NCBI RefSeq assembly: GCF_003012815.1 | Contig: NZ_PXYJ01000002.1 | Location: 310,001 to 374,000, forward strand | Reading direction: 5' to 3' | DNA length: 64,000 bases | Origin: Allosphingosinicella vermicomposti | GTDB taxonomy: Bacteria > Pseudomonadota > Alphaproteobacteria > Sphingomonadales > Sphingomonadaceae | Shown: positions 8,345-17,385 of the stretch, one piece after another | Numbering within the stretch: position 1 is the stretch's first letter | Layout: every line of letters begins with the position of its first letter | The notes under the pieces: model-generated | Database searches by the model: none | Seen by the model: the letters and a program-made list of their open reading frames with translations, nothing else | What the model was told of the DNA's origin: nothing | Position numbers and translations under genes: made by a program

Positions 8345-10663
8345 ATGCCGTCATTTGCCCGCGAACTGGAGCAGACGCTCCACACGGCGCTCGCCGAAGC
8401 GAGCGGCCGCAGGCACGAATATGCGACGCTCGAGCACCTCCTGCTTGCCCTGATCGAGGATGAACATGCCTCGAAGGTCATGCAGGCGTGCGGGGTGAAC
8501 ACCACCGATCTGCGCGAATCCGTTCGCACCTATCTCGATACCGAACTCGAAGCCTTGAAGGTGGAGGGCGAAACCGACCCCTCCCCGACCAGCGGCTTCC
8601 AGCGCGTTGTCCAGCGCGCGATCCTTCACGTCCAGTCCTCGGGCCGCGATGAAGTAACCGGCGCCAACGTGCTCGTCGCCCTGTTCAGCGAACGCGAAAG
8701 CTATGCCGTCTACTTCCTGCAGCAGCAGGATATGAGCCGCCTCGACGCCGTCAGTTTCATCAGCCACGGCGTCGGCAAGGGCCAGACGCCAGGCGAAACG
8801 CCCGAGGTGAAGGGCGCGGCCGAAGAGACCAAGGTCGAGGATGGCAAGAAGAAGAGCGAAAGCGCGCTCAAGCAATTCACCGTCAATTTGAACGAAAAGG
8901 CACTGGAAGGCCGCGTCGATCCGCTGATCGGGCGCGGGCCGGAAGTCGACCGGACCGTGCAGATCCTTTGCCGCCGCTCGAAAAACAACCCGCTCTATGT
9001 GGGCGATCCGGGCGTCGGCAAGACCGCCATTGCCGAAGGCCTCGCCCGCAAGATCGTCGAAGGCGATGTGCCGGACGTGCTGAAGCCCGCAATCATCTAT
9101 TCGCTCGACATGGGCGCGCTCCTCGCGGGCACCCGCTATCGCGGCGATTTCGAGGAGCGGCTGAAGGCGGTTGTGAACGAGCTAGAAAAGCTTCCCCACG
9201 CCGTCCTCTTCATCGACGAAATCCACACGGTGATCGGCGCGGGCGCAACCAGCGGCGGCGCGATGGACGCCTCGAACCTGCTGAAACCGGCTCTCTCCGG
9301 GGGCACGATCCGTTGCATCGGCTCGACGACCTACAAGGAATTCCGCAATCATTTCGAGAAGGATCGGGCGCTACTCCGGCGCTTCCAGAAGATCGACGTG
9401 AATGAACCGACGATCGAGGATACGATCAAGATCATCACCGGGCTTCGCTCAGCCTTCGAAGAACATCACAGCGTCAAATATACGCCCGATGCGATCAAGG
9501 CGGCGGTCGAGCTTTCGGCGCGCTACATCAACGACCGCAAGCTTCCGGACAAGGCGATCGACGTGATCGACGAGGTCGGCGCGATGCAGATGCTCGTGCC
9601 GCCCAACAAGCGGAAGAAGACGATCACGACCAAGGAGATCGAGAGCGTTATCTCCACCATGGCCCGCATTCCCCCGAAATCGGTGTCGAGCGACGACAAG
9701 AAGCAGCTCGAGCATCTCGAGCGCGACCTGAAACGCGTTGTGTTCGGCCAGGATGCCGCGATCGGCGTCCTGTCCTCGGCGATCAAGCTCAGCCGCGCGG
9801 GTCTCCGCGATCCGGACAAGCCGATCGGCAACTATCTCTTCTCCGGCCCCACCGGCGTCGGCAAGACCGAGGTTGCCCGTCAGCTTGCGTCCATCATGGG
9901 CATCCCGCTCCAGCGTTTCGACATGTCGGAATATATGGAACGCCACTCGGTCAGCCGCCTCATCGGCGCGCCTCCGGGCTATGTCGGTTACGATCAGGGC
10001 GGGCTCCTGACCGACGCCGTCGACCAGCATCCGCACAGCGTGCTGCTCTTGGACGAAATCGAGAAGGCGCATCCAGACCTGTTCAACATCCTGTTGCAGG
10101 TGATGGACAATGGGAAGCTCACCGATCACCACGGCAAGACGGTCGATTTCCGCAACGTCATCCTCATCATGACGACTAATGCGGGCGCCAGCGACATGGC
10201 GCGCGAAGGCGTCGGCTTCGGCAACATCACCCGCGAGGGCGAGGATGAAGAAGCGATCAAGCGGATGTTCACGCCGGAATTCCGCAACCGCCTCGATGCC
10301 GTCGTGCCGTTCGGCTATTTGCCTCCGGAAGTCGTCGCCCGGGTCGTGGACAAGTTCATCCTCCAACTCGAACTGCAGCTGGCGGACCGCAACGTCCACA
10401 TCAGCCTCGATGATGAAGCGAAGAAGTGGCTCACTATCCGCGGCTACGACAAGCTCTACGGCGCCCGCCCGATGGGCCGCCTCGTCCAGGAGAAGATCAA
10501 GCAGCCGCTCGCCGAGGAACTCCTCTTCGGCAAACTAGTGAATGGCGGCGAGGTGAAGGTCCGCATCAAGGACAATGCACCCAGCTTCGAAATCATCTCC
10601 GCTCCTCCCAAAGCCCCGCGCAAGAAGGGCGGCGGGAAAAAGACGGAAGCCACCAAGGCTTGA
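8345..10663 (+). CDS. clpA: ATP-dependent Clp protease ATP-binding subunit ClpA
   Basis: This 772-residue Hsp100 unfoldase feeds substrates, including ClpS-delivered N-degron proteins, into ClpP. Residues 1-145 are the double Clp_N repeat. D1 carries Walker [10 protein letters not shown] near 220 and Walker B LFIDEIHT near 287. D2 carries GPTGVGKTE near 501 and [10 protein letters not shown] near 565. The ClpB middle domain is absent, which separates it from ClpB/ClpC. The IGL-type ClpP loop is not obvious by eye. The tail is Lys/Pro-rich ([11 protein letters not shown]). AAGGAG precedes ATG 8345. The usual upstream partner clpS is not adjacent. The window also contains aat, which creates N-degrons. 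Confidence 0.95.
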   Translation: MPSFARELEQTLHTALAEASGRRHEYATLEHLLLALIEDEHASKVMQACGVNTTDLRESVRTYLDTELEALKVEGETDPSPTSGFQRVVQRAILHVQSSGRDEVTGANVLVALFSERESYAVYFLQQQDMSRLDAVSFISHGVGKGQTPGETPEVKGAAEETKVEDGKKKSESALKQFTVNLNEKALEGRVDPLIGRGPEVDRTVQILCRRSKNNPLYVGDPGVGKTAIAEGLARKIVEGDVPDVLKPAIIYSLDMGALLAGTRYRGDFEERLKAVVNELEKLPHAVLFIDEIHTVIGAGATSGGAMDASNLLKPALSGGTIRCIGSTTYKEFRNHFEKDRALLRRFQKIDVNEPTIEDTIKIITGLRSAFEEHHSVKYTPDAIKAAVELSARYINDRKLPDKAIDVIDEVGAMQMLVPPNKRKKTITTKEIESVISTMARIPPKSVSSDDKKQLEHLERDLKRVVFGQDAAIGVLSSAIKLSRAGLRDPDKPIGNYLFSGPTGVGKTEVARQLASIMGIPLQRFDMSEYMERHSVSRLIGAPPGYVGYDQGGLLTDAVDQHPHSVLLLDEIEKAHPDLFNILLQVMDNGKLTDHHGKTVDFRNVILIMTTNAGASDMAREGVGFGNITREGEDEEAIKRMFTPEFRNRLDAVVPFGYLPPEVVARVVDKFILQLELQLADRNVHISLDDEAKKWLTIRGYDKLYGARPMGRLVQEKIKQPLAEELLFGKLVNGGEVKVRIKDNAPSFEIISAPPKAPRKKGGGKKTEATKA

Positions 10664-10670
10664 ACGAAGA

Positions 10671-10697
10671 GGCCCTCCCTAACCGGAGGGCCTTTTT
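10671..10697 (+). terminator. Rho-independent terminator after clpA
   Basis: GGCCCTCC (10671-10678) pairs with GGAGGGCC (10685-10692) around a 6-nt loop and is followed by TTTTTCTTT. It lies 8 nt after the clpA stop. Confidence 0.85.
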
Positions 10698-10716
10698 CTT
10701 TCCGCCTTATCACAGC

Positions 10717-10797
10717 CGTCACCCTGAACTTGTTTCAAGGTCATCTGTCCGCCATCGCGTTGCTCGACGATGGATGCTGAACAAGTTCAGCATGACG
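10717..10797. repeat. Intergenic palindrome, CTGAAC type with CGTCAT ends
   Basis: The left arm CGTCACCCTGAACTTGTT and the right arm AACAAGTTCAGCATGACG are complementary except at two positions and span ~80 bp. The same type recurs at 24934-25018. It lies between the clpA terminator and a second palindrome. Confidence 0.75.
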
Positions 10798-10805
10798 CTT
10801 CCCGT

Positions 10806-10871
10806 GCTCCTGCGAAAGCAGGAGCCCAGATGAAACGCCCGGCGCCGCTGGGCTCCTGCTTTCGCAGGAGC
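10806..10871. repeat. Intergenic palindrome with perfect 24-bp arms
   Basis: The 24-nt arm at 10806-10829 is the exact reverse complement of 10848-10871. Each arm is itself a smaller hairpin (CTCCTGCGAAAGCAGGAG), so the element can fold as one long stem or two short ones. It is the only copy of this type seen in the window. Confidence 0.8.
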
Positions 10872-10912
10872 GCGTGAAGATGTAGGTTAGTCACAATCAA
10901 GGGAGCCCAGCC

Positions 10913-11542
10913 ATGACCAGCCTCACCTTCTACACCAACCCCATGTCCCGGGGCCGCATCGTCCGCTGGATGCTGGAGGAGGTTGGCGAACCTTATGAAA
11001 CCATCGTCCTCGATTACGGCACGACGATGAAGGGCGAAGACTTCCTCGCCCTCAATCCCATGGGCAAGGTGCCGACCATCGTCCACAACGGCATTGTCGT
11101 CACCGAGGCCGCCGCCATCTGCGCCTATCTCGCCGACGCGTTCCCGGAAAAGCAGCTCGCACCGCCGCCCGGCGATCCGCGCCGTGGTACTTATTATCGC
11201 TGGCTGTTCTTCGCGGCGGGCCCGGTGGAGGCCGCCGTGACCGCCAAGGCGTTCGGCCTCCTCCCGCCCGCCGACAAGAGCGCGAGCGTCGGCTACGGCA
11301 CCTATGAGGCCGTCATCGACGCGCTCGAATATGCGGTCTCGCAAAACCCTTATATCTGCGGCGATCAATTCACCGCCGCCGATCTCTATGCAGGCTCCCA
11401 GATCGGCTGGGGCACGATGTTCGGCACGATCGAGAAGCGCCCCGCTTTCATGGATTATCTCGCCCGCATCCAGTCCCGCCCAGCCGCCGCCCGTGCGAAC
11501 GAGATCGACAACGCCCTCATGCCGGAGAAGCCCGCTTCATAA
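10913..11542 (+). CDS. Glutathione S-transferase family protein
   Basis: This 209-residue protein has the two-domain GST layout. Residues ~1-80 are the thioredoxin-like domain with TFYTNPMSRGRIVRWML, GKVPTIV and VTEAAAICAYLA (the glutathione gamma-glutamyl site). Residues ~90-205 are the helical domain with DQFTAADLYAGSQIGWG. The catalytic residue is probably the Ser/Arg of NPMSRGR. It should conjugate or reduce electrophiles using glutathione in the cytosol; the substrate is unknown. It lies 19 nt upstream of a dienelactone hydrolase-like gene and is likely co-transcribed with it. Confidence 0.9.
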   Translation: MTSLTFYTNPMSRGRIVRWMLEEVGEPYETIVLDYGTTMKGEDFLALNPMGKVPTIVHNGIVVTEAAAICAYLADAFPEKQLAPPPGDPRRGTYYRWLFFAAGPVEAAVTAKAFGLLPPADKSASVGYGTYEAVIDALEYAVSQNPYICGDQFTAADLYAGSQIGWGTMFGTIEKRPAFMDYLARIQSRPAAARANEIDNALMPEKPAS

Positions 11543-11561
11543 CCACGGAAAGGAAGCCCCC

Positions 11562-12440
11562 ATGGACGCCCGCACGCGACAAACCGCTATCGACCTCTAC
11601 GATCGCTTCACCCACGGCAGCATGGGCCGGCGCGCCTTCATGGCCGATATGACGAAGCTCGCGGGCGGCGTCGCGGCGGCTAATGCCCTCATCGCCTCCA
11701 TCGCCGCGAGCCCGGCGGCGGCGGCCATCGTCCCCGTCGACGATCCCCGGCTCATCACGAAGCGCGGCCCTCTCGGCCAGCAGCAGGGCGCCTTGAACGG
11801 CTATATCGCGGTCCCGCGCACGGCGGCGGGCAAGAAGATCGGCTCCGTCATCGTCATCCACGAAAATCGCGGGCTCAATGCGCATATCGAGGATGTCACG
11901 CGCCGCGTCGCGCTAGCGGGCTATTTCGCGGTCGCGCCCGATTTCCTCACCCCACTCGGCGGCACGCCCACGAATGAGGACAAGGCACGGGAGGAGATCG
12001 GCAAGCTCAATCTTGAGGAAAGCGTTGCGAGCGCGGTCGCCCTTACCGATCATCTCCGAACATTGGATCATGCCAATGGAAAGGTCGGCGCGGTCGGCTT
12101 CTGCTGGGGCGGCGCTTTCGTCAACCGCCTCGCGGTGGCGGCAGGCGACAAGCTCGACGCAGGCGTCTCCTTCTACGGCAGCGCGCCCGATCCCTCGCAG
12201 GCCGCGCGAGTGAAGGCACCCCTCCTCCTGCTGCTCGCCGGCCTCGACCAGCGCGTCAACGCCACCGCACTCCCATGGGCGGAAGCCCTGAAGAAGAGCA
12301 GCCACAGCGTCACCGCTATCACCTATCCAGACGTCAACCACGCCTTCCACAACGATACGTCGGCCGAGCGGTATAACAAGGCGGCTGCGGACAAGGCCTG
12401 GGGCGAGGCGGTCGGCTTCTTCAAACGCCATCTCACCTAA
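11562..12440 (+). CDS. Dienelactone hydrolase family protein, Tat-exported
   Basis: This 292-residue alpha/beta hydrolase has the DLH nucleophile elbow GFCWGGAFV with the catalytic Cys at residue 181. HENRGLN lies earlier, and the Asp (AGLDQRVN) and His (NHAFHND) of the triad follow. The N-terminus carries a twin-arginine signal: GRRAFM at 22-27, a hydrophobic Ala-rich stretch and an AAAA cleavage region near 52-55. It is therefore predicted to work folded in the periplasm. ATG 11562 follows GGAAAGGAAG; the longer open frame overlaps the upstream GST and is rejected. The substrate is not known; such proteins are often annotated as carboxymethylenebutenolidases. Confidence 0.88.
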   Translation: MDARTRQTAIDLYDRFTHGSMGRRAFMADMTKLAGGVAAANALIASIAASPAAAAIVPVDDPRLITKRGPLGQQQGALNGYIAVPRTAAGKKIGSVIVIHENRGLNAHIEDVTRRVALAGYFAVAPDFLTPLGGTPTNEDKAREEIGKLNLEESVASAVALTDHLRTLDHANGKVGAVGFCWGGAFVNRLAVAAGDKLDAGVSFYGSAPDPSQAARVKAPLLLLLAGLDQRVNATALPWAEALKKSSHSVTAITYPDVNHAFHNDTSAERYNKAAADKAWGEAVGFFKRHLT

Positions 12441-12442
12441 CA

Positions 12443-12523
12443 CGTCACCCCGGCGAAAGCCGGGGCCTCAGGACCAGCCTGCACCCTCTTAGTCACCAGA
12501 TCCCGGCTTCCGCCGGGATGACG
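12443..12523. repeat. Intergenic palindrome, CCGGCGAAAGCCGG type
   Basis: CGTCACCCCGGCGAAAGCCGGGG at the left and ATCCCGGCTTCCGCCGGGATGACG at the right form an imperfect ~80-bp inverted repeat. Each arm is also a small hairpin. Related copies lie at 13424-13493 and 45361-45454. Confidence 0.75.
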
Positions 12524-12532
12524 CGAGCACAA

Positions 12533-12564
12533 AAAGAGGCCCGGTGTCGCCACCGGGCCTCTTT
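12533..12564. terminator. Bidirectional terminator between convergent genes
   Basis: AAAGAGGCCCGGTG (12533-12546) pairs perfectly with CACCGGGCCTCTTT (12551-12564) around TCGC. An A-run precedes the left arm and TTTAATT follows the right one, so it can stop the dienelactone hydrolase message and the minus-strand Bax-inhibitor gene. Confidence 0.85.
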
Positions 12565-12586
12565 AATTCAATTCCGCACAAACCGC

Positions 12587-13321
12587 TTAGTCGCGGCTGC
12601 CCATGAACTGGAGCAGGAACGTGAACATATTCACGAAGTCCAGATACAGGCTCAACGCGCCCATGATCGCCGATTTGCCGATCATGTCGGTTCCCTGCAC
12701 GTAGAAATACATGCTCTTGATGCGCTGCGTGTCATAAGCCGTCAGGCCAGCGAAGAGCAGCACGCCGATGAAGCTGATCGCCATCTGGAAGGCCGTCGAC
12801 TGGACGAAGATGTTGATCAGCATCGCGATGAGCAAGCCGAACACGCCCATGACGAGGAAGGTGCCGAAGCCCGACAGATCCTTCTTCGTGGTATAACCCC
12901 ACAGGCTAAGGCTCGCAAAGGCCGCAGCCGTCGCGAAGAAGGTGGTCGCGATCGACTGGCCGGTGAAGACCAGGAAGATCGACGAGAGCGAAATGCCCAT
13001 GACGACAGCGAATGCCCAGAACAGGGCCTGCGCGGCGCCGGTCGACAGGCGGTTGATCCCGAAGCTCAGGACCATCACAAAGGCCAGCGGCGCGAACATG
13101 ATCAGGTAGCGCAGCCCGCCGCCGTTGATCAGGATATTACGCCCGAACTCCGAATTGGCGAACAGCAGTGCGACGATACCAGTCAGCAAAACGCCGGACG
13201 TCATGTAGTTATAGACAGAAAGCATGTAGGATCGCAGGCCCGCGTCCTGGGCCACGCTCTCCCTGCCGAGCGTACCCGGCTGCGGCGACGCGGTCGCTCG
13301 CGGGTCAGACCAATTTGCCAT
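12587..13321 (-). CDS. Bax inhibitor-1 / YccA family membrane protein
   Basis: This 244-residue protein has about seven hydrophobic segments and belongs to the BI-1 (TMBIM) family. Typical features are the N-terminal RSYMLSVYNYMTSGVLLTG, the second-half MAISFIGVLLFAGLTAYDTQ, and IMGALSLYLDFVNMF near the C-terminus, the family signature. Bacterial members form pH-sensitive calcium-leak channels or interact with FtsH; which applies here is unknown. The start at 13321 (MANWSDP) follows GGAGAGATATC; a further in-frame start upstream at 13393 is less likely. It is transcribed alone and ends at a shared terminator. Confidence 0.92.
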   Translation of the reverse strand: MANWSDPRATASPQPGTLGRESVAQDAGLRSYMLSVYNYMTSGVLLTGIVALLFANSEFGRNILINGGGLRYLIMFAPLAFVMVLSFGINRLSTGAAQALFWAFAVVMGISLSSIFLVFTGQSIATTFFATAAAFASLSLWGYTTKKDLSGFGTFLVMGVFGLLIAMLINIFVQSTAFQMAISFIGVLLFAGLTAYDTQRIKSMYFYVQGTDMIGKSAIMGALSLYLDFVNMFTFLLQFMGSRD

Positions 13322-13423
13322 CTTCGATATCTCTCCTTCACGGCGAAAGGGGCCGTTGAGATACAATATCGTAGGGATTCGCCGCGCTTTCAAGGAAAAC
13401 CGGACATTGAGCTTTCTCGGAAC

Positions 13424-13493
13424 GTCACGCCGGCGAAGGCCGGAGTCTCGGCACGCTTCCTTTCAGGGATTCCAGCTTTCACTGGAATGACGT
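13424..13493. repeat. Intergenic palindrome, CCGGCGAAGGCCGG type
   Basis: CGTCACGCCGGCGAAGGCCGGA and GATTCCAGCTTTCACTGGAATGACG form a degenerate inverted repeat, same type as 12443-12523. It lies between the divergent Bax-inhibitor and thpR genes. Confidence 0.65.
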
Positions 13494-13516
13494 GACGGGA
13501 GGAGTAAATTCCCCCC

Positions 13517-14053
13517 ATGCACCGGCTTTTCGTCGCCATCCGCCCGCCCGCTTCGATCAGGAGCCAATTGCTCGACATCATGGGCGGCGTTTCCGGCGCC
13601 CGCTGGCAAAGTGATGAGCAAATTCACCTCACCCTCCGTTTCATCGGCGAAGTGGACGGGCGCCAAGCGGACGACATTCACGCCGCCCTTTCCGGGGTCC
13701 GACAGGCCCCGTTCGACATCGCATTGGCAGGCCTCGGCACCTTCGACCGGCGCGGCGAACCCACGGCCTTATGGGCAGGCGTGAACCCGCGCGAAGCCCT
13801 GAGTGATCTTCACAGAAAAGTCGATCAGGCCTGTCAACGCGCAGGGCTCTCGCCCGAAGGCCGCGCCTATCATCCCCATATCACGCTGGCGCGGCTCAAC
13901 CGCTCCTCCGGGCCGGTCGGCGGGATGTTGGCGGCGGAAGGCGGCCTCAGCTCGCTGCCCTTCACCGTCAGCGCCTTCCACCTTTTCGAAAGCCACCTGA
14001 CGCCCAGCGGCCCGATCTACCGGATCGCCGAGACTTATCCGCTAAACCCCTAA
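13517..14053 (+). CDS. thpR: RNA 2',3'-cyclic phosphodiesterase (LigT/ThpR family)
   Basis: This 178-residue 2H phosphoesterase hydrolyses 2',3'-cyclic phosphate ends of RNA and can ligate tRNA halves in vitro. Both catalytic HxTx motifs are present: HLTL at 37-40 and HITL at 121-124. The N-terminus MHRLFVAIRPP is typical, as is RFIGEV after the first motif. ATG 13517 is supported by a GGGAGGAG upstream. Its stop overlaps the end of the convergent fructosamine kinase gene by 12 bp. Confidence 0.92.
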   Translation: MHRLFVAIRPPASIRSQLLDIMGGVSGARWQSDEQIHLTLRFIGEVDGRQADDIHAALSGVRQAPFDIALAGLGTFDRRGEPTALWAGVNPREALSDLHRKVDQACQRAGLSPEGRAYHPHITLARLNRSSGPVGGMLAAEGGLSSLPFTVSAFHLFESHLTPSGPIYRIAETYPLNP

Positions 14054-14839
14054 GGCGCTCAACAGCCGGTCCACCATCGGCGCATAAGTCGCGCCGAACA
14101 ACCGGAAATGCACGAGGGCGGGAAACAGCTGATAGGCCAGCCGCCTTTCCTCCCATCCCGGCTCCAGCGGCCCATAGGCCTCATGGAAATCCTCGGGCGG
14201 CGCGTCGAACAGGTGGAGCATGGCAAGGTCCACCTCGACATGGCCGTAATAGCAGGCCGGATCGATGAAGGCGGCAAGCGCGCCGTCCTTCACCAGGATG
14301 TTGCCGCCCCACAAATCGCCATGAAGCAAGGCGGCAAGCGGGCTGGGCGGAAGGAGATCGACGAGGCGCGGGAGGAGTGCGGCCACCCGCTCCCGCCACG
14401 GCCGGTCGAGGATCGCTGCCGTATGGGCCAGCCTCTGTTCGCCCCAGAAAGCTGGCCAGTCACCATTCTCGCGATTGTCGAGCTCCACCGTTCCCAGCCG
14501 GTAATTGGCGGGCCAGCCATAAGTCTCGCCGCGATGGTCGTGGAGGTCACGAAGCGCCCGGCCGATATCCCCCCATGCGCGCGGGCTCATCACGCCGTCA
14601 TTGTCGATATGCTGGAGAAGCAGGACGTCCTGATATTCCCCCTCGATTCCCGGCGCGGGCGCTCCGGCCGCATGGAGGGCGCGGAGCATGGCGGCCTCGG
14701 TCGGAACAGCCGGGCCGCCTTTCGCCACGAGACCGCCCGGGATCATCAGCACTTCGGACAGATCGCCGCCATGAAGGCGCTGAAGCCTGTCCTCTGCCAC
14801 GCCCGCCAGCGCGGCGACGCGGGCGACAAAGGCGCTCAC
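14042..14839 (-). CDS. Fructosamine/ketosamine-3-kinase family protein
   Basis: This 265-residue small-molecule kinase phosphorylates sugar adducts on protein lysines at O-3, which destabilises them so the amine is freed. Visible features are the N-lobe GGDLSEVLMIPGGLVAKGG and TEAAMLRAL, the catalytic loop HGDLWGGN at 173-180, and the metal-binding FIDPACYYGHVEVDLAM. Bacterial members prefer ribulosamines or erythrulosamines. The start codon overlaps the stop of the upstream phosphatase gene (ATGA), so the two are translationally coupled. Confidence 0.9.
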   Translation of the reverse strand: MSAFVARVAALAGVAEDRLQRLHGGDLSEVLMIPGGLVAKGGPAVPTEAAMLRALHAAGAPAPGIEGEYQDVLLLQHIDNDGVMSPRAWGDIGRALRDLHDHRGETYGWPANYRLGTVELDNRENGDWPAFWGEQRLAHTAAILDRPWRERVAALLPRLVDLLPPSPLAALLHGDLWGGNILVKDGALAAFIDPACYYGHVEVDLAMLHLFDAPPEDFHEAYGPLEPGWEERRLAYQLFPALVHFRLFGATYAPMVDRLLSALGV

Positions 14840-15303
14840 CGTTCGGCCGCAATCCTCTGGGCAAGACCCTTGGCACCCGCCACGACATCGGCCCAGGTGA
14901 TGTCGAAGCCCGTATCCTCGCCATAATATGGATCGGCGACCGCTTCCCCTGCCCGCCCCTCGACATGATCGAGGAGCAGCGACAGCCGCGCCGTCGCATT
15001 TACAGGCGCAAGGGCGGTGAGATCCCGCAAATTCTGAGCATCCAGCGCGACGATATGGTCAAAGGCATGGAAGTCCGCCGCCAGCACCTGACGCGCGCGG
15101 AGGCCGGAAATATCGACGCCGTTGCGCTGCGCTACGGCCTGCGCACGGCGATCGGGCGGATGGCCGATATGCCAGTCGCCCGTACCCGCCGAATCCACCG
15201 TCACCGCAAGCCCAGCCCGCTGCGCCTCGTCCCGAAACGCGGCTTCAGCAAGCGGTGAGCGGCAGATATTGCCGAGGCAGACGAAAAGAACCGAAACTGT
15301 CAT
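14836..15303 (-). CDS. Low-molecular-weight protein-tyrosine-phosphatase family
   Basis: This 155-residue cytosolic phosphatase has the P-loop CLGNICRS (C9-S16, nucleophile C9, R15) at its N-terminus and the general-acid loop DPYYGED near residue 122. The ATG at 15303 is preceded by GGAAGGA; a TTG 9 nt earlier is unlikely. The gene is upstream of, and overlaps by 4 nt, the ketosamine kinase gene. Members of this family from other organisms remove the 5-phosphate from protein-bound ribulosamine-5-phosphate, so the neighbour suggests that role over tyrosine signalling. No cognate tyrosine kinase gene is nearby. Confidence 0.92.
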   Translation of the reverse strand: MTVSVLFVCLGNICRSPLAEAAFRDEAQRAGLAVTVDSAGTGDWHIGHPPDRRAQAVAQRNGVDISGLRARQVLAADFHAFDHIVALDAQNLRDLTALAPVNATARLSLLLDHVEGRAGEAVADPYYGEDTGFDITWADVVAGAKGLAQRIAAER

Positions 15304-15332
15304 TCCTTCCAACCCAATTTACTAATCCTGCC

Positions 15333-15402
15333 CCGCTAGTCCTGAGCCTGTCGAAGGACGGTTCCAGCTGGAACGGGCTTCGACAAGCTCAGCCCTAGCG
15401 GG
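15333..15402. repeat. Intergenic palindrome, CTGAGCCTGTCGAAGG type
   Basis: CCGCTAGTCCTGAGCCTGTCGAAG at the left and CTTCGACAAGCTCAGCCCTAGCGG at the right form an imperfect inverted repeat of ~70 bp. The same type occurs at 18417, 25896, 31154, 37949 and 56602. Confidence 0.75.
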
Positions 15403-15431
15403 TGAGGGAATTAGCGCTGAAGGGAAATGGC

Positions 15432-15965
15432 TTACCGCAATACCCCGCACGCAATGCGGCCGCCGCTATTGCCCGAAGGATCGGTGCGGTAATCGTCCGC
15501 TGTCGCGTGAACCACTATCGACGCGCCGTCCGCATCCATCAGATTGGCAAGGCTTGCCATCGGTACCGTATATTCGATCAAACCGCGACCGTCCGCGCCG
15601 ATCAGGACGTTCGGCAAGTCACCCTTATGCATGCCGGCCGGATTGTCTTTGCCATGCTGATGATTGGTCGGGTTCCAATGCGGCCCGGCACTCTCGAAGC
15701 CCGGCGGCGTGCAGAGGCCGACCTGATGGATATGGACCCCATGGGCGCCCGGCGAAAGGTTCATGCCGTCAATCGCAACGCGCAGGCTGTCGCCCACCTG
15801 GGTGACGCTCGCCGTGCCCATAGCGCGGCCGTTCGCGTCCATGAGGTTGGCGCTCACCATGGATGGGCCCGGCGCGGGAACGGGCGCGGGCGCCATGTCC
15901 GTCCGCGCACACGCGCCAAGCATCGTCATCGAAAGCGCCGCGGCGCCGAAAAGCACAGGCTTCAT
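15432..15965 (-). CDS. sodC: Copper/zinc superoxide dismutase, lipoprotein
   Basis: This 177-residue enzyme dismutates superoxide in the envelope. A lipobox LGAC places the lipidated cysteine at residue 19, followed by a Pro/Ala-rich linker. The SOD core holds the copper and zinc ligands in HGVHIHQVG, HWNPTNHQHG and VVHATADDY, and ends with GNSGGRIACGV, which carries the disulfide Cys and the active-site Arg. The start is ATG 15965 after GGGAGTG; the open frame further upstream is not homologous. It is monocistronic, with a palindromic repeat downstream. Confidence 0.93.
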   Translation of the reverse strand: MKPVLFGAAALSMTMLGACARTDMAPAPVPAPGPSMVSANLMDANGRAMGTASVTQVGDSLRVAIDGMNLSPGAHGVHIHQVGLCTPPGFESAGPHWNPTNHQHGKDNPAGMHKGDLPNVLIGADGRGLIEYTVPMASLANLMDADGASIVVHATADDYRTDPSGNSGGRIACGVLR

Positions 15966-16020
15966 CTCATCACTCCCTGTTAGATGAGCAAGGAACGGCC
16001 CGGAACCGAAACGGTTGCCT

Positions 16021-17328
16021 TCAGGACGGTTTCCCGACCCCATGCCACTGGAAACCCGCGCTTTCGATCTCGTGGCGCGGATAAACATTGCGCAGATCGA
16101 CGAAGATGGGCTGGGCCATGTCGGAGGCAAGGCGTTTTAAGTCGAGCGCGCGAAAGGCATTCCATTCGGTGACGAGGACGACGGCGTCGGCGCCTTGTGC
16201 CGCTTCATAAGCGCCGCTCGCGAAATCGACGTTCTTGAGCACGGCCCTCGCCTGCTCGACGCCTTCCGGATCGCAGGCCCGCACGGTGGCGCCCGCATCC
16301 TGCAGCGCCTGAACGATGGCGATGGACGGCGCGTCGCGCATGTCATCCGTATTGGGCTTGAAAGTGAGCCCCAGCAAAGCGACCGTCTTGCCCCGCGCAT
16401 CGCCGCCCAGAGCCTGGATGACTTTACGGCCCATGGCACGCTTGCGGGCATCGTTTACCGACACGACCGATTCCACGATGCGCAGCGGCGTCTGATAATC
16501 TTCGGCCGTCTTCAAAAGTGCCAAAGTATCCTTGGGGAAGCAGGAGCCGCCATAGCCCGGCCCCGCGTGCAGGAACTTGTCGCCGATGCGGTTGTCGAGG
16601 CCGATGCCGCGCGACACGTCCTGCACGTCCGCGCCGACCACTTCGCACAGGTCGGCAATCTCGTTGATGAAGGTGATCTTGGTCGCGAGAAAGGCATTGG
16701 CCGCATATTTGATCAGCTCGGCCGTGCGGCGGCTGGTGAAGAGAAGCGGCGACTTGTTGAGATAGAGCGGGCGATAAACCTCGCGCATGATCTCGCACGC
16801 ATCCTCTTCATCGCTGCCGACGACGATGCGGTCGGGCCGCTTGAAATCCTCGATCGCCGCGCCTTCGCGCAGGAATTCGGGATTGGAGACGACATAGGCT
16901 TTCGCGTCGGGGCGCACTTCGCGCAAGATCCGTTCGACTTCGTCTCCCGTGCCGACCGGCACCGTCGATTTCGTGACGATAACCGCAGGACCGGTCAGCG
17001 CTTCGGCAATCTCCCGCGCGGCGCCGAACACATAGGACAGGTCCGCATGGCCATCGCCCCGGCGCGAGGGCGTGCCGACCGCGATGAAGATCGCCTCGGC
17101 ATCCTTCACACCCTCTTTTAGATCGGTGGTGAAGGACAGGCGCCCGGCCTTCACATTGCGCTCGACAAGCTGGTCGAGGCCCGGCTCGAAGATCGGCATC
17201 ACGCCGCGATGCAGCGCATCGATCTTCCCCTGATCCTTGTCCACGCACACAACGTCATGGCCGAAATCCGAAAAACAGGCCCCCGACACCAGGCCGACAT
17301 AGCCCGTCCCGATCATCGTGATACGCAT
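16021..17328 (-). CDS. ugd: UDP-glucose 6-dehydrogenase
   Basis: This 435-residue enzyme oxidises UDP-glucose to UDP-glucuronate with two NAD+ and supplies glucuronate for surface polysaccharides or, in sphingomonads, glycosphingolipids. It begins MRITMIGTGYVGLVSGACF (dinucleotide site). It has the catalytic-cysteine loop GYGGSCFPKDT and the C-terminal UDP-binding domain with GLTFKPNTDDMRDAPS. Length is standard. No polysaccharide cluster is adjacent, so it acts as a stand-alone supplier gene. Confidence 0.95.
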   Translation of the reverse strand: MRITMIGTGYVGLVSGACFSDFGHDVVCVDKDQGKIDALHRGVMPIFEPGLDQLVERNVKAGRLSFTTDLKEGVKDAEAIFIAVGTPSRRGDGHADLSYVFGAAREIAEALTGPAVIVTKSTVPVGTGDEVERILREVRPDAKAYVVSNPEFLREGAAIEDFKRPDRIVVGSDEEDACEIMREVYRPLYLNKSPLLFTSRRTAELIKYAANAFLATKITFINEIADLCEVVGADVQDVSRGIGLDNRIGDKFLHAGPGYGGSCFPKDTLALLKTAEDYQTPLRIVESVVSVNDARKRAMGRKVIQALGGDARGKTVALLGLTFKPNTDDMRDAPSIAIVQALQDAGATVRACDPEGVEQARAVLKNVDFASGAYEAAQGADAVVLVTEWNAFRALDLKRLASDMAQPIFVDLRNVYPRHEIESAGFQWHGVGKPS

Positions 17329-17385
17329 TCAATCACCCTAGAAAGTTCATCTTCCCGTTAGCAGGAATCGCCCCCGATCCAACCC

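Noticed and set aside
12518-13495. 325-codon plus-strand open frame opposite the Bax-inhibitor gene
   Set aside because: Antisense shadow; the minus-strand translation is an obvious membrane protein.
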